NCBI GenBank assembly: GCA_907163375.1
Contig: CAJQUW010010416.1
Coordinates: 1 to 64,000, forward strand
Reading direction: 5' to 3'
DNA length: 64,000 nt
Source: Prostheceraeus crozeri
Taxonomy: Eukaryota > Platyhelminthes > Polycladida > Euryleptidae
Part shown: positions 1 to 11,259 of the stretch, one piece after another
Layout of the letters: each line of letters opens with the position of its first letter
Numbering within the stretch: position 1 is the first letter of the stretch
Notes under the pieces: model-generated
Databases searched by the model: none
Told to the model about the DNA's origin: nothing
What the model saw: the letters and a program-made list of their open reading frames with translations, nothing else
Made by a program: the position numbers and the translations under genes

Positions 1-335
1 AGATCACACAGAGCAATCATTAATTATTCTACTTACACTGTGTATGAAAAAGCAGATTAATTTGTGCAGGCGCACTAACTTAGGCGATTTGCCAGCAGTG
101 TGTTAGAAGTGATATTTAATGAATGTCTATTGGAATTTAACTAACTTGCTACCTGCGAATCTCAAATCTCGGGGCATGGCTGCAGCTTGAAATAGGGAGT
201 TGTGTCGATGTTGAGAAATGTAAACTAGGCCTGCTGATGATTCCTGATGTTGGATGAAGAGGCAGCTATTCAGATCTGTTTACATTTTTCAACTGAGGAT
301 GCAACTCAGTATTCAATTATTCTATTTACGCTCCG
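1..335. repeat. Foldback-type interspersed repeat, copy 1 (partial)
   Basis: This stretch matches 15165-15730 and 34371-34912, in part in inverted orientation. Recognisable blocks are the segment around 88-160 (GCGATTTGCCAGCAGTGTGT and what follows) and the block around 225-320 that contains GGCCTGCTGATGATTC. In the other copies these blocks occur on both strands around a centre, so the complete element appears to be a foldback repeat with long imperfect arms. No coding potential is visible. The copy is cut by the window edge. Confidence 0.6.
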
Positions 336-581
336 ATTCATACTTAAATAGGACTTCGTGATTTACAGTGCACTGAAAGCTTCCGTAGAATTCGTCCGTT
401 TCACCGCTGAACATTGGCGACAATCTACAAGAACATGTGCCAAAAATGTTTAGTAACTCAGGTATTTATATTTACGTAAATTCATTTTAGTTTATATCAT
501 GCCAAACGACTACAATTCGCATCAAAAAAGCTGAGAAAGCATCATTATCATGGTACATATGGTAGCTTTTATTGCAAAATC

Positions 582-1886
582 CTAGCCTTTAAAATCCCTA
601 GGAAGACACCTCCACGCACTTTTGATCACAAAATGAGAAATTGAATGGTCAGATGACAAAGAAGAAGTGCTTCGGGTAACATCTCCATTTTGAAGGACTG
701 CAAATTGAAATATCTGTGTTGTTCCTGTGCGATGTTTAAACATCCAAACTCCAATACCAAGAGACACAATAATCATCACTGCTGCTACTCCGATGACGAT
801 TGGCATGATTTGCGTTGCAGAGCTTTCAATTTGAAGGAATATGCTGGCGGTATCCCTTCCACCATCATTGACAGCACTACAATTCCATTCTCCATTATGA
901 GCGTCCTTTGCATTCAGGATGGTCAGTAGATATTGAAATGCGGTTCCTCCTGTTTGAGAGATAAGAAACGACGTGGAGTCATTTTTGATTCTGACTCCAT
1001 CCTTCCACCAAGACATTGCGCCAATAGGATCAGAGAAGACATGGCAGACAAGAGTGACATTGTCTCCAGCCTTTGCGGTGATGCTTGAATTGTTGGCTGT
1101 GACTTCTGGAATGCATTGAAAGTCTTCAGGTTTAAGATCGATGATTCGTTTGTCTTTTAGGCGAAATGGCGACATACATGTTCCATAAGATCTATCAGAA
1201 TATATATTAGCCACGAACGAGCTATTCATCCATCGAATGCGACAGTCACAATTCCATGGATTGTCAAAGCTGGAAAGCTGGAACAACCTCATTGTGTTCA
1301 GATCTTCATCAATTCCGTCTGGAAGTGTCGTCAGGCTGTTGTTTGAAAGAAGAAGGACATTTAAATTCCTTAAACCAGAAAATGAATGTTTGTGCAATTT
1401 CAAACCTCCAACTGTGCTGCTGAGGTCAAGCTTCGAAAGCTTCCTCAAGTTCTTGAACCAATCATTCGGAATTGCTCCAAGAGGATTGTTGCCGAGGTAT
1501 AGCAGCCACAGATTTGTAAATGGAGTGAAAACAGATGCATTTAATCCTTCACCAATCGTCAAGCGGTTTGAATTGAGGAGAAGATGCCACAGACTTCTCA
1601 GTGGTTTGAAAGCTCCTGAAGTGATTGTTTGAAGTTCATTGAAACTGAGATCAAGTATTCTCAACCCGGAGCTGTTCTAAGTTGTAAATGAGTTATTTGT
1701 TAATTTTGATATTTTGTTTTCATCAAGATGAAGGGATGTCACGTTTCCCCATCGATTATTTGGTACAGATTTCAAATTCAATTTTCTGCATTGTACGCCA
1801 ATGCCCAATTTTCCACATCCATCATTTCCACTTGTTCCTGCACACGCAACAACAATGAGAAACAAGATCTTTATCAATTCAAACAT
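582..1886 (-). pseudogene. LRR-Ig transmembrane protein, copy 1, broken by an in-frame stop
   Basis: This is a paralogue of the intact gene at 16084-17292, in the same orientation and with the same domain order: signal peptide, cysteine-rich LRR cap, about six leucine-rich repeats, C-terminal cap (NPWNCDCRIRWM), one Ig domain (VTLVCHV ... GEWNCSAVND) and a transmembrane helix near the end. The first Met of the signal peptide is at 1884-1886. The frame stays open on both sides of a single TAG at 1677-1679. The intact copy has TGG (Trp70) there, so this is one G-to-A change, not a frame loss. A 5-nt difference near 676 puts the tail in another frame, giving about 30 extra residues after NGDV that copy 2 lacks. 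An uninterrupted frame of 360 codons follows the TAG, so decay is recent. It is either a young pseudogene or an N-terminally truncated protein without signal peptide. Confidence 0.8.
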
Positions 1887-2114
1887 TTCCTCACGTACTT
1901 TCAAGAAACGTTGCCGAAAGTGATGAAAATATCTGAAAGGGAGAGAAGAACAAAGGTCAATGAGCAGAAGTGAAAATTAAAAGCGTCTTTTCTATGTCGT
2001 TCCATAGACATAAGTAAGCAAGTAAAGTGTATATTTTAGTAGAAATGAAAATCAATATTGCTTCATTGATGCAAAGCGAAAAGGCGGCAAATAGATGACA
2101 TATACAAAGAACAT

Positions 2115-2985
2115 TTACATAGTGATGTAATCAGTGAAGTTATTTAGGAGACATGCTGTGCAAGGGACAGATGATTTCTTTTCAGTTCTGCAATAGGGAA
2201 TTGATGGGAGACCAGTCCGCGTGAGTCTTTTCGGGATAACTCGATTCAAAATGTGAATCTCATCTGCTTCGAGTTGTCTGTACACTGTTGCTGATCTCTT
2301 GCCTTCGTATTGCTTGCTCAGTACCATTGTTGCATTGACATTGTCGTTGTATGCATCCAAGTGGTATGCAACAGTTCGATCGGGAATGATAGGCCAAACT
2401 AATGTCAGATCGGCTGCATACTTAACACCTTGTGTAGACGGCAAAATACAATGAATGTTTCCAAAGAACATTGAAAATATATGGTGCTAGCACCGTTCCC
2501 TAGGGAGCACCAGATCGTACACGAAAAACGTCAGAAAATTGGTCATGAAGTTTTGCACATACAAACCTTTGGGTGAGATAATTTTTCAAAAGTATGACAA
2601 AACTATTTATTATTCTTATACTCAACAGTTTTCTAAGTATAATGCTGTGATCTAAGTGATCAAAAGCCTTTCATAGATAAAGTGCTACAAGTACTTACAG
2701 AGATCCAAGAAGTTCTCTGTTATGCTATTGTTACTGTTATAGTTCTCGAACAAATTGCTCATTATTGGAGATGAGAGCAGTAGTTGTGGAGCAAGACTTA
2801 CGGAAGCCATGTTGATTTGTTCCGAACATTGCTCCAGGAGTTGATCTCAAATTGCTCAGCAAATCATTTTCAAATATCTTTGTGAAATCGGTCTTAATAG
2901 TGTCAACTGAACAGCCCTTTCTCTTGGGATCGGACTCATTATCAACTTTTGCCACTCGTATTGGATGTTTCTTTGATCAATACAA
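2115..2985 (-). pseudogene. CR1/L2-type LINE reverse transcriptase relic, copy 1
   Basis: Reading the minus strand from 2985 down, the RT motifs appear in order but in broken frames: NQHGFRKSCSTTTAL (about 2830-2770), AFDHLDH (about 2670, motif A region), SGAP*GTVLAPYIF (about 2500, motif B) and VKYAADLTLVWP (about 2420, the YADD catalytic block decayed to YAAD). This is the usual order for a CR1/L2 group LINE. Stops and frameshifts throughout mean it is dead. It lies directly upstream of the LRR-Ig copy, and the same relic sits in the same place in copy 2, so it was present before the block duplicated. Confidence 0.75.
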
Positions 2986-3001
2986 GATTGAAATATGTGA
3001 G

Positions 3002-3005
3002 TTAA
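3002..3005. other. Empty TTAA site matching the piggyBac insertion at 18825-22088
   Basis: The sequence AATATGTGAG-TTAA-AGGAACAG is continuous here. In the second copy of the block, AATATGTGAG (to 18823) and TTAA-AGGGACAG (from 22089) are separated by the piggyBac element. This is the pre-insertion allele preserved in a paralogous copy. Confidence 0.85.
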
Positions 3006-3915
3006 AGGAACAGTTATTGATGAGGCCAAACGCTTGTATACAAATGCAGAAATATTTGGATCACCAGAGAATTAATTGGTCTTGAAACCCGAAAGCAGCC
3101 TCAAAACCAGTGACTCGGATAAAGTAAACCAGTGACATCGCAATAAAAGGAGGAATCTCTCTTTCAAATTCTTTAGGATTCACTCATGGAAGCCTTTCAG
3201 CAGGATTGGCGGTCACTTATTCTACATTCATTTAAGCATGTTGATGACCACGACTTCTGTTACTCGGGGTATTGTGAGGCGCGAGCATCCGGGGTTCGTA
3301 AATGTAAAAATGGAAAACTACGAGTATTTCAATTCAGTCAGAGGTTTTCAGAATGTCTTCAACATGACAATAATTCGTGGAAATTCCTTTCTTTTATTAT
3401 GAAAATACTTGTAACTGTTCAGTGATTTGAAATATTAGATGAAACGAATGTCTCTTACCGACAACTGCGCCGTCTGAAATGATGATTTGTAAATGGACCT
3501 TCATATTTCAACTGAAGATGAGAATGACCTGTCCTTATTCTTGACTAATCAGGTTCGTATTTGCAATGCGCTCTCTTATCTTACATGTTGACATGAAAAG
3601 TTGTCTTGCATGAAAATACAGAGAAATTGACATAAGTGGGAGAAGTGAGGAATGAATAGATGACAACTCTTAACCAGACTTTATACCATGACCAGATCAA
3701 TCCAGAAGCTCAGCATTGCTTTATGGCATCAATGTTGAACTTTATTCGGAGAAAAACATTGGTTCTGTCCTATTCGCAAGATCTTCCTCACCACACTTCT
3801 GAGTGAAGTTGAATTGCGCTGTTCTATTGATGAATTTGTGACGTCACACAGCGACTTCTTGTCCACTGCTGTGACCACAGAATTGGATTGTTTGAATCTT
3901 TCAGTTTTCTAGAAA
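3006..3915. repeat. Duplicated flank, short form
   Basis: The first about 300 bases match 22093-22385, and the remainder matches 23690-24205 and 44690-45240. The segment present between them in the second copy (about 22390-23685), which also occurs at 43150-44690, is missing here. Copy 1 therefore probably carries a deletion of about 1.3 kb. No convincing gene is visible. Confidence 0.65.
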
Positions 3916-4649
3916 TGTAGACTACTTTAAAATGGAACATGCTGGAACCTAGTTAGTTGACAAAAATGAATTCCTAATACCCTATAAAGATGAGGAAAAG
4001 TAGTACTTCGCTTGCGGATTGCTGCAAAGAAATTTTAAAAAAGTTGATACAGTGATTCGAAATTGCATAGCTTTTGATAACGTCTTAAATAACAACTTTT
4101 TGACTAAGAGCAAAAAATTATTTGAAGTTACAAAATTACATGCATAACATGAATCAGTTGATGAAAATGAAACACTTTGTGATCATTAGAAAGTGCGAAT
4201 AATGAACTCTTCTATCGTGGTAAAATCATTCAGATCTCATAAATAGCTCATCGGACTACAAGTTTTATCATCTGTGCTTGTTTAACAAAATGGTTAACCG
4301 CACCAAAAAACCCGGATAAAATGTGTATGTAGGACTGATAAAGTTTATTCAAAAAACTTTTATGGCTTTGATTACTTTCACGAACAAGAGACTTAGTGAC
4401 ATAAATGCGTTCAAATTTTTAATAGGCCATCAGCCAATACCGCACTCTTTAAATATTTTATTTGACTATCGATTAGAAATGCAGGGTACTTTGTTAAGAC
4501 ATACATGTTACATAGGTGCACATCGCAGTCAACTGCAAACACATGTATCCAGGTCTTTTATTGTTAAACCTTATTTTTCTTGAAATGTGGCATCCACCAA
4601 CAAAATACATCGAATGACATCTATCAATTTGTTTTTCGCGTTTCAGGTA
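3916..4649. other. No gene recognised
   Basis: This is AT-rich sequence. The only open frame (4323-4583, plus strand, 86 codons) has no recognisable motif and no second copy in the window, so it is not called. Confidence 0.5.
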
Positions 4650-5740
4650 TACACTGTAAATCGCTCTATACCAATCACATACGAAGGATGCATAGCAAAA
4701 TATTTCTTTGGTATATTTCTGTATCTATTTGTATGCTTTTCGTGTGTTATTTCAACTGTGGTATGCTCTACACACTAAAGCCATACCACCACAATGTTAA
4801 AGGAAAACATCAATGATAATAATACATTGATAATAATAAAGACGCATATTTGGAGAAAGGATACAAAAATCCCAATAAAATTATCCCTAATTCTATCACA
4901 CAAATGATGTCTAAATTATGTTGATTTAAGGCTTTTTGTCAATGAAGATCACATCTATGTTGCATGGTACTTACTACTGTTTTGTAAGTAGTGAGATAAT
5001 GACATTTAGCAGTCAAACTTTCAATACTGAATTCGATTTTAACACATGCAAGTCAAAGGCATTTCATAAATAATCAATAAGTATTCAACCATCAACAGTT
5101 ATACATTATTTAATTTTGAAATTAAGCATATTATCAATCCGAAATAAAAGCACATAATTCATGACCGCAAAAATAGTTATGTTTGAGATATATAAGTCTA
5201 CATGGTTTGACGAAAGATATCGTTTAAATGAAATGATGTTAATTAACATGATTCATGAAGTAGAGCCAACCAAGCGTCCTGTTAACGTTACTAGACAAGT
5301 AGCAACGAAGACATAATTCGTAGAGCATAAAATTCACAATAAATCTAATCTGGTTACATACCACACTATCAAAAAGAAATATCTACGGTTGGTATTACTG
5401 AAAAATGTTCTCTGACACTAGCTAGTAATAAATGCATTTTTTTGCTATGTGACTTAAAGATCTACATGCAAGAGACGTGCGAATGATGACGAATTCGCAT
5501 CGGCTCTCGTACATAAAACATACCAACAACTCGCATTCTATTGTAAAACAGCCAATCACAAATAGAATAGCTCGTATCGCTACACACCAATCACATACGA
5601 AAGTAGTTGAGATTTCGTATGAAAAATATACCAGATCTGTGTAAACATGCGAGAATCTCGTATCAAGTGATAGTTTCAAATTGCATGTGAATATGATGTA
5701 TATTTGTATGTAATTTTCGTATCCAGCGATTTACAGTGTA
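4650..5740. mobile_element. Non-autonomous DNA transposon with TACACTGTAAATCGCT terminal inverted repeats
   Basis: The left end at 4650 reads TACACTGTAAATCGCT. The right end, ending at 5740, is its exact reverse complement over the same 16 bases. A second motif, CCAATCACATACGAA, occurs just inside the left end and again near 5585, which suggests repeated subterminal binding sites. There is no transposase. A clear target duplication is not visible. A degenerate relative is at 13186-13622. Confidence 0.7.
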
Positions 5741-7508
5741 GCCGTGATCGGAGCAGAGAACAAAATCTTTATCGCCGGAAGAAGCTCCAGACGATTCCTT
5801 ATACTAATGACTCCGTCGCGACTCCAATATTCTTTTTTCCTGATTTTCTGTGAGGCTTAAAAACTCATCACCTAGCTATCCATTGACATTTTTTCGACAT
5901 TACAGAGTAAACTCTGATGCACTTTTTTGTCCATGCCAGCGGTGGCAGAATCTTGTTGGCATGATTTTGGACTGACATCTTTCCTAAACATTGTGTGGAT
6001 GTCTAGGATGGCCAATGGAATGGGCCGCATGGGCTCGGGATGGGCGTGGGACGAGAACGGGCCGAGATATTCTAAATATCAATCCAAATACCAATGCATA
6101 AAAATGAGTATTTGAGTGTTTTTTGACACCTTGAATATTGTAGAGCATCGGTTTAGCAAGCTGTTAATCAAAATGGACAATCAAGCTTATCTTAATAAGA
6201 AATTCATCCAAAATGCTGAAGTCTATCTAGAAAGCGTCAAACTCAACAGATTGCCAGAAACATACAGGGCCTGAAGAAATAATAAAGGGCCTAAGTTAAT
6301 GAAGACAACAATTTAGCTGCAGACCAAGTTTCATTTGAATTTGACTTCCAGTGTGTAATATATTAGAGGTGTAAGAGCATATTAGAGGCGATTGAGTAAA
6401 TGTCATTAATCAGAGAGGGAACTGGGCACGGGCGAATTTGTTCGGTTTGCCATCATTCCGATCGATCATGACGAGCGCAAAGATAATTAAATATTGATGG
6501 TTGGGATATCAGCTGCCTTGACACACACGCACGCATATATCCCATCATTGGATTTAAAGACCAGGCTGTTGTGTGTGCAGAATAAGTCATGAACTGCGAC
6601 GATATCTACGAGGCATGACATCATTTTCAATACTTTATTGTCGGAATAAGTTATTTATAACATAACAATTTCCTTTGCAGGCACAGGTCATGATTACGGT
6701 TTGAAAAGCATGCTCACGTGTTTGCATAATAGTGAATGTGAAAGCATGGCCTTGCTTTATTTAGAAAAAATTGCATTTAATTGGGTAGTCGTGCATATGA
6801 GCTCATGAATCCTCATGTGTCTTCATTCTGAGCAGGAAAATACAAAAAATATTGAGTGGATGCAAAAATGTGATTTTCGATTATTCAATGATTCATACAG
6901 TGATGGGTCACTCTATTGTTTTAGACTGATGCTTGATATTCTGATGCATCACTTCAATAGGTTCCATTGCAATCCTCAAGTAGGGAAGCTTTCACTGCAC
7001 GTGAACAAAGTGAACATATACTAGCTAGTATAGAAGGCGAATTCGCACATAGGTTGCTGTTGCAGGCCTGCTTGTTGCTTTGCTTACCATACTGCAACTC
7101 TATATTAAGCAAGACATTGTATCGGAATCTTCACTGTACCAAAGAACTTTGGCATTACGCTTCCAGATTGTTCATTGCATGCACCAATACAAGTATAGAT
7201 ATATCCATTTCTGTCTTCAGTTTTAACTTATAGTGCAGGCTAAATTATGACAAAAATCACGTTTCGCTTTTTTTGACTGACAAATTGATTTATCATCGAA
7301 TACTAGATCAAAATACGATACTGAATAATAAAAAATAGGGTTGCATTTTTGCCTCGGCCATCTTAGTACACTGGCGGCCGATTCAAACTTCAAATTCAAA
7401 AAAATTATAAAAAGCAATATAACTCATAAAATGATGCTCTGAGAGCTTAGGTGTGTATTATTCACCATTAAGAAGTCGATATGAGACTTTGGATTACCAA
7501 AACACGGT

Positions 7509-7510
<2 letters not shown>
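5741..7510. other. No gene recognised
   Basis: Non-coding sequence. Short open frames at 5927-6115 and 6815-7233 lack recognisable domains and duplicate copies. Nothing else is supported. Confidence 0.4.

Positions 7511-7565
<55 letters not shown>
7511..7565. repeat. (TA)n microsatellite
   Basis: About 55 bases of uninterrupted TA dinucleotide. Confidence 0.98.
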
Positions 7566-7568
<3 letters not shown>

Positions 7569-8796
7569 TGGTAACTTGCCTCCATTTATGCTTCATTTTA
7601 ACCGTGAAACTCGTTTCTCGGATCATTTCTTTTTGACAAAACATAATTCAGAACGTTGTTCAAGATTTGTGATGTGAAATCACTTTTTCAATTTCGTCCA
7701 TTTGGCGGGAAATTCAAATTATTTTTCAAAATGGAGCGAAGAAATTCTTCATTTTGGTAAGTTGAGCAAAATATTCAATTTTGAACTTTCATAATCTTTT
7801 CGTGCCCATATGTGTCTTATTTGGCGTACTTTCTGGCCCTGTGCACCAGTCAGATATTTAAATTCGACTTAGTTCAGCGGCAATGCAGCAATATGTTCTG
7901 GAATATATGTAAGCTTATATGCCATCGCGTAATCCGCTATTGTGAATGTCAGAACAAGTATCTCTTTTAGATAAAAATACCTCAGCGGTTCATGAGCTCT
8001 GTGATCTAATTAGCAATGCAGAGGATGATATTATGATATATCCCCGTTATGAGATGGTGAAGACAGTGCATAGACAGTGGTAAAGAGGACAAAAGTGGCC
8101 CTAACGATAGTATATCAAGTAGGCCTAATTTTCTCATATACCTACAAATATGTACATGTCTATCGAATGCCCTGTCTTGACATTTGCTTAAAAGCAATAT
8201 TGCGAGCTATCAGTTTGTCAGGCTCTTCTATTGTCTTGAATAATGCAAATCTGGTGCAAAGTATTTTAGGAATATGATATCAGGATCGTCTTCAGTAGGC
8301 CTATCCATGGTTTGAAAACGATAGACCACACTCTGACCACATTTGGACCACTATTTGCTTACTTGAAGCTTCGTAGTTGCTATTACTATAGCTTTCTACT
8401 TCTAGTGTAAACCAGCATGTTCATTTTTGAAGACACAACATCTTATTATTTTCGTCTGCTGTGATGCAGGGTAAGCATGATTTTGAAAATTACACGGTGC
8501 ATGCGAAAGCCATTTTCAATAATTCTCTTTTATTTCAGAATAGCAAAATATGGCGCCCGCTCAAGTTAACGATCATGATGAAGAAAACGATTCTGAACTC
8601 TAGGAAAGATAAAAAAGTAATTGCACTGGAGAAGCCGGAATAGTCACACCAAAGCAGCTGCTGCGCTTTGGGTTAAGATCTTTCACGAACGAAATGCTAC
8701 AAATACGGTGTGGGATTGTGCGACAAGTGTTACAAAGCATGCCACATTTGGCGAATTATTTCATGACAACATGAGCTTTTGAGCACACACACATAA
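7566..8796. other. No gene recognised
   Basis: AT-rich. Short frames at 8077-8277 and 8461-8643 show no motif. There is no repeat copy elsewhere in the window. Confidence 0.4.
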
Positions 8797-9987
8797 TATA
8801 ATGGGGGCGGCGAAGAGTGAATACAGAGCGCTTAGCGTGGCTTACGGGAGATGAGAGAGCTCCCATTGTTAAGTCTTGATGTATGAGGCGAAGTTTGTGT
8901 AAAGGCGGATTACATATTTATCATACAGCGATTACATCTTTATGGGATCGAAGAATGAACAGATTCTTTACTTGTGTTGTGGAATCGAAAAGCAAAGATT
9001 GAATACACAGGATGGTTTTACATGTGGGAACGCATTGATTGAATGTGATGTCTGATTTATCTTTGTGACATATCTTTCAAGACATATCATTACCTATTCA
9101 GTATTTTGTCAGCCACTATGTGTGGGACCCCGCTCGTCTGGGTTTGAGTGTTCAGGTTAGGGGTCGAAACACAACTAGACGAGTACCTGCTGATGACTGA
9201 CGGACTGCAGTATTATGTTTTATATCCCTTAATCGGTAGCTGAAGTAGTGGTCGATGTATTGTAATTCAAATGAAGAAATGTGGAATTGCATGAAGTACT
9301 ATAGACGGATGAAGAAACTGGCGATAACAAATTCAAGTGAAGAAATAGTATTTTCCATGTGTAGTCTTAGGTATAGTGTGTATAGTTTCATTGCTTTCGG
9401 TGTAGTAGAGTGTTATTGTAGTTCTATTGTTTACCTCCATTATCCACTTTCCACTTATCCACTCTTACCATTGCTTTGTGTAGTGTCAGATATAGTTCAC
9501 TTGTAATCGGTGTAGTAGCATCGTTGTATTTCCATATTTTACCTCCACTTTTCCAATTTTTACTCATCGGTTTCCTGTTGTTTTATAATATCCATTTTTA
9601 ATTTCCTTAACCTATGGTGACCATTGTCTTATTCTATTTCCACTATCAGCATCTGTAGTCGGTACAGTATATTAGACGTCTGTTTTGAATCTATGGTATT
9701 AGTATATTAACAGCAAGAATGAGTAGTATTACAAGTCTTAAGAGTTCCATTTTTACCAGATATTGGGCCAAAGCTGATCAATTTTAATTCATTGCCACGA
9801 GAAAGCTACATTGAGTTCTTTTAAGAACTGATTAATCCAATGGTTACAGTAGCATTGCCTTTGTACACTTGCGGATTGGAGAACGTCATCTGTCCTCATT
9901 AGGACTACTTTAACTAATAATTTAAATTAGTAAGCATTATATTCTATTATAAATGGCTACTGGGATGACTTTCATCATCGTATGAGA
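8797..9987 (+). mobile_element. 5'-truncated Naiad-type Penelope fragment (3' region)
   Basis: This is homologous on the opposite strand to the 3' part of the element at 46981-53147, from the segment with CAGAGCGCTTAGCGTGGCTT to the terminus TTTCATCATCGTATGAGAA. It contains only the non-coding 3' region, consistent with 5' truncation during target-primed insertion. Compared with the young copies it has substitutions and a large gap near 8990-9040, so it is older. The pseudoknot-forming segment at 9119-9187 is nevertheless identical to both young copies. Confidence 0.8.
9119..9187 (+). ncRNA. Candidate pseudoknotted RNA in the Naiad 3' region
   Basis: Order on the strand is GACCCC, CTCGTCT, GGGGTC, AGACGAG. 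The first pairs with the third and the second with the fourth, giving a crossed (H-type pseudoknot) arrangement. TGTG and CACA can extend the outer stem, and a TGA/TCA mini-hairpin can form inside. The segment is identical in the copies at 47813-47881 and 52179-52247. Function is unknown. The strand topology recalls HDV-like ribozymes, but a P4 hairpin is absent. Confidence 0.4.
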
Positions 9988-10995
9988 ATAAACAAGATAG
10001 TTGTTTTGCAGAGAAAAATAGGCCTACTAATTACAAAATTATTGATATAAGTGCATGTGTGTATTGTGTAAGAGTTTTAGAAGCTGTTATACACTGCTGT
10101 AAGGTCTGTTCTATATCATGCAACAATAACACAAATTATTTTTTGAATAAAACTACGAGAAAAAATTGTAAATCATACATAATTTTCACATACATAAAAT
10201 TCACGCAATTTTCTTTTCTGAATTCGATTTACATGTAGCCTACATGTAACTGAATAATGCATCAAGGCAGTTGATATGAATAACGGATGTGTAAAATGAA
10301 ATTTGAAATGCACAAACAAGATGTTCGCACCAGACAAATTGTTCTTATTGCAGTTGTATAAAGTTCAGTGCTTCAATTTTGTATTATATTGTCACAACCA
10401 AAATTTACGACTTTTTAGGAGTGATAGGACGCGATGGCATATATACGCCATCTTCGAATTCGATCCGAAATGACTTGTATCCATTCTACATGTGAAAATA
10501 TTCATGATTGGTGTTGTTTCAAGCTATGTTTATTGTTGTAATTCGAAATATGCAAAGAAATCACAGCCGCGTTTGATGGGTTAATAAGGGATCAAGGTCA
10601 ACCGGACATTGATTTTCAAATTTAAAAGAAATCAAAAATGTCATGTAACTTTGTTCTGAAATGGTCTGAAAGCTGATTTGCTTCTAGTTGTCCATATTTT
10701 GCAACTTTTTGTATCGCTAACTATCCCATGTCAAGGCCAGTATCGCTTCCTTTGGTTTCGATCTCTCATCAGGATAAGACAAGTATAAATTGAATGCACA
10801 TAACTCATTTTCTTAATAAGCTTAATGTTTTTCATAATGTGTGTATTGAGTTCACAGAATTTGATTCATCTGCACGCGTTTTCAGTTTCCTAGAAAGGAA
10901 GGGTTGTATGTAACCTTAATATCGAAATGGCACATTACAGAATTAGTTTTTATATGAAAAAGAGCACGTCTTTTCAAATCAGATATTCATCTAAT
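9988..10995. other. No gene recognised
   Basis: AT-rich sequence between the Naiad fragment and the Penelope ribozyme. The right part may be 3' untranslated sequence of the element that follows, but there is no second copy to define it. Confidence 0.4.
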
Positions 10996-11062
10996 GACTT
11001 CAACCGGTTTCGATTGGAGGACAGCGAGATGGGCTACTGGTCACAATCTTCGTCAGGAAGTC
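10996..11062 (-). ncRNA. Hammerhead ribozyme, type I, of the adjacent Penelope-like element
   Basis: On the minus strand the order is: stem I arm GACTTC (11062-11057), core CTGACGA, stem II arm GATTG with a long loop, arm CAATC, then GAAA, a very short stem III (A-C / G-T with loop CG), the cleavage triplet GTT, and the second stem I arm GAAGTC (11001-10996). Stem I pairs over all six bases and stem II over five. One unpaired base separates the core from stem II, as in the ribozyme at 63112. It lies about 200 bases 3' of the GIY-YIG frame, where Penelope-like elements are known to carry hammerheads. Confidence 0.85.
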
Positions 11063-11259
11063 GAAAAGAGGATAATTATGTACAAGCTAACATTAATCAG
11101 TAAATTTGAAATTAAGGTCAGCATATATCATTGAGGATTAAGTCATAAGTAAGAGAAAAGTTATATACAAAATCACTCATATTATGACATAGTAATAGAA
11201 ATTTTGGGGTCAACAATGGGAGATCGTTGTAAAACATGCTGCATGTTTATCCCATGAGG

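Noticed and set aside
1677-1679. TAG in LRR-Ig copy 1 as a recoded codon
   Set aside because: The paralogue has ordinary TGG and no recoding signal is visible; a nonsense mutation is simpler.
7453-7677. 74-codon frame on the plus strand
   Set aside because: It is produced by translation of the TA microsatellite.
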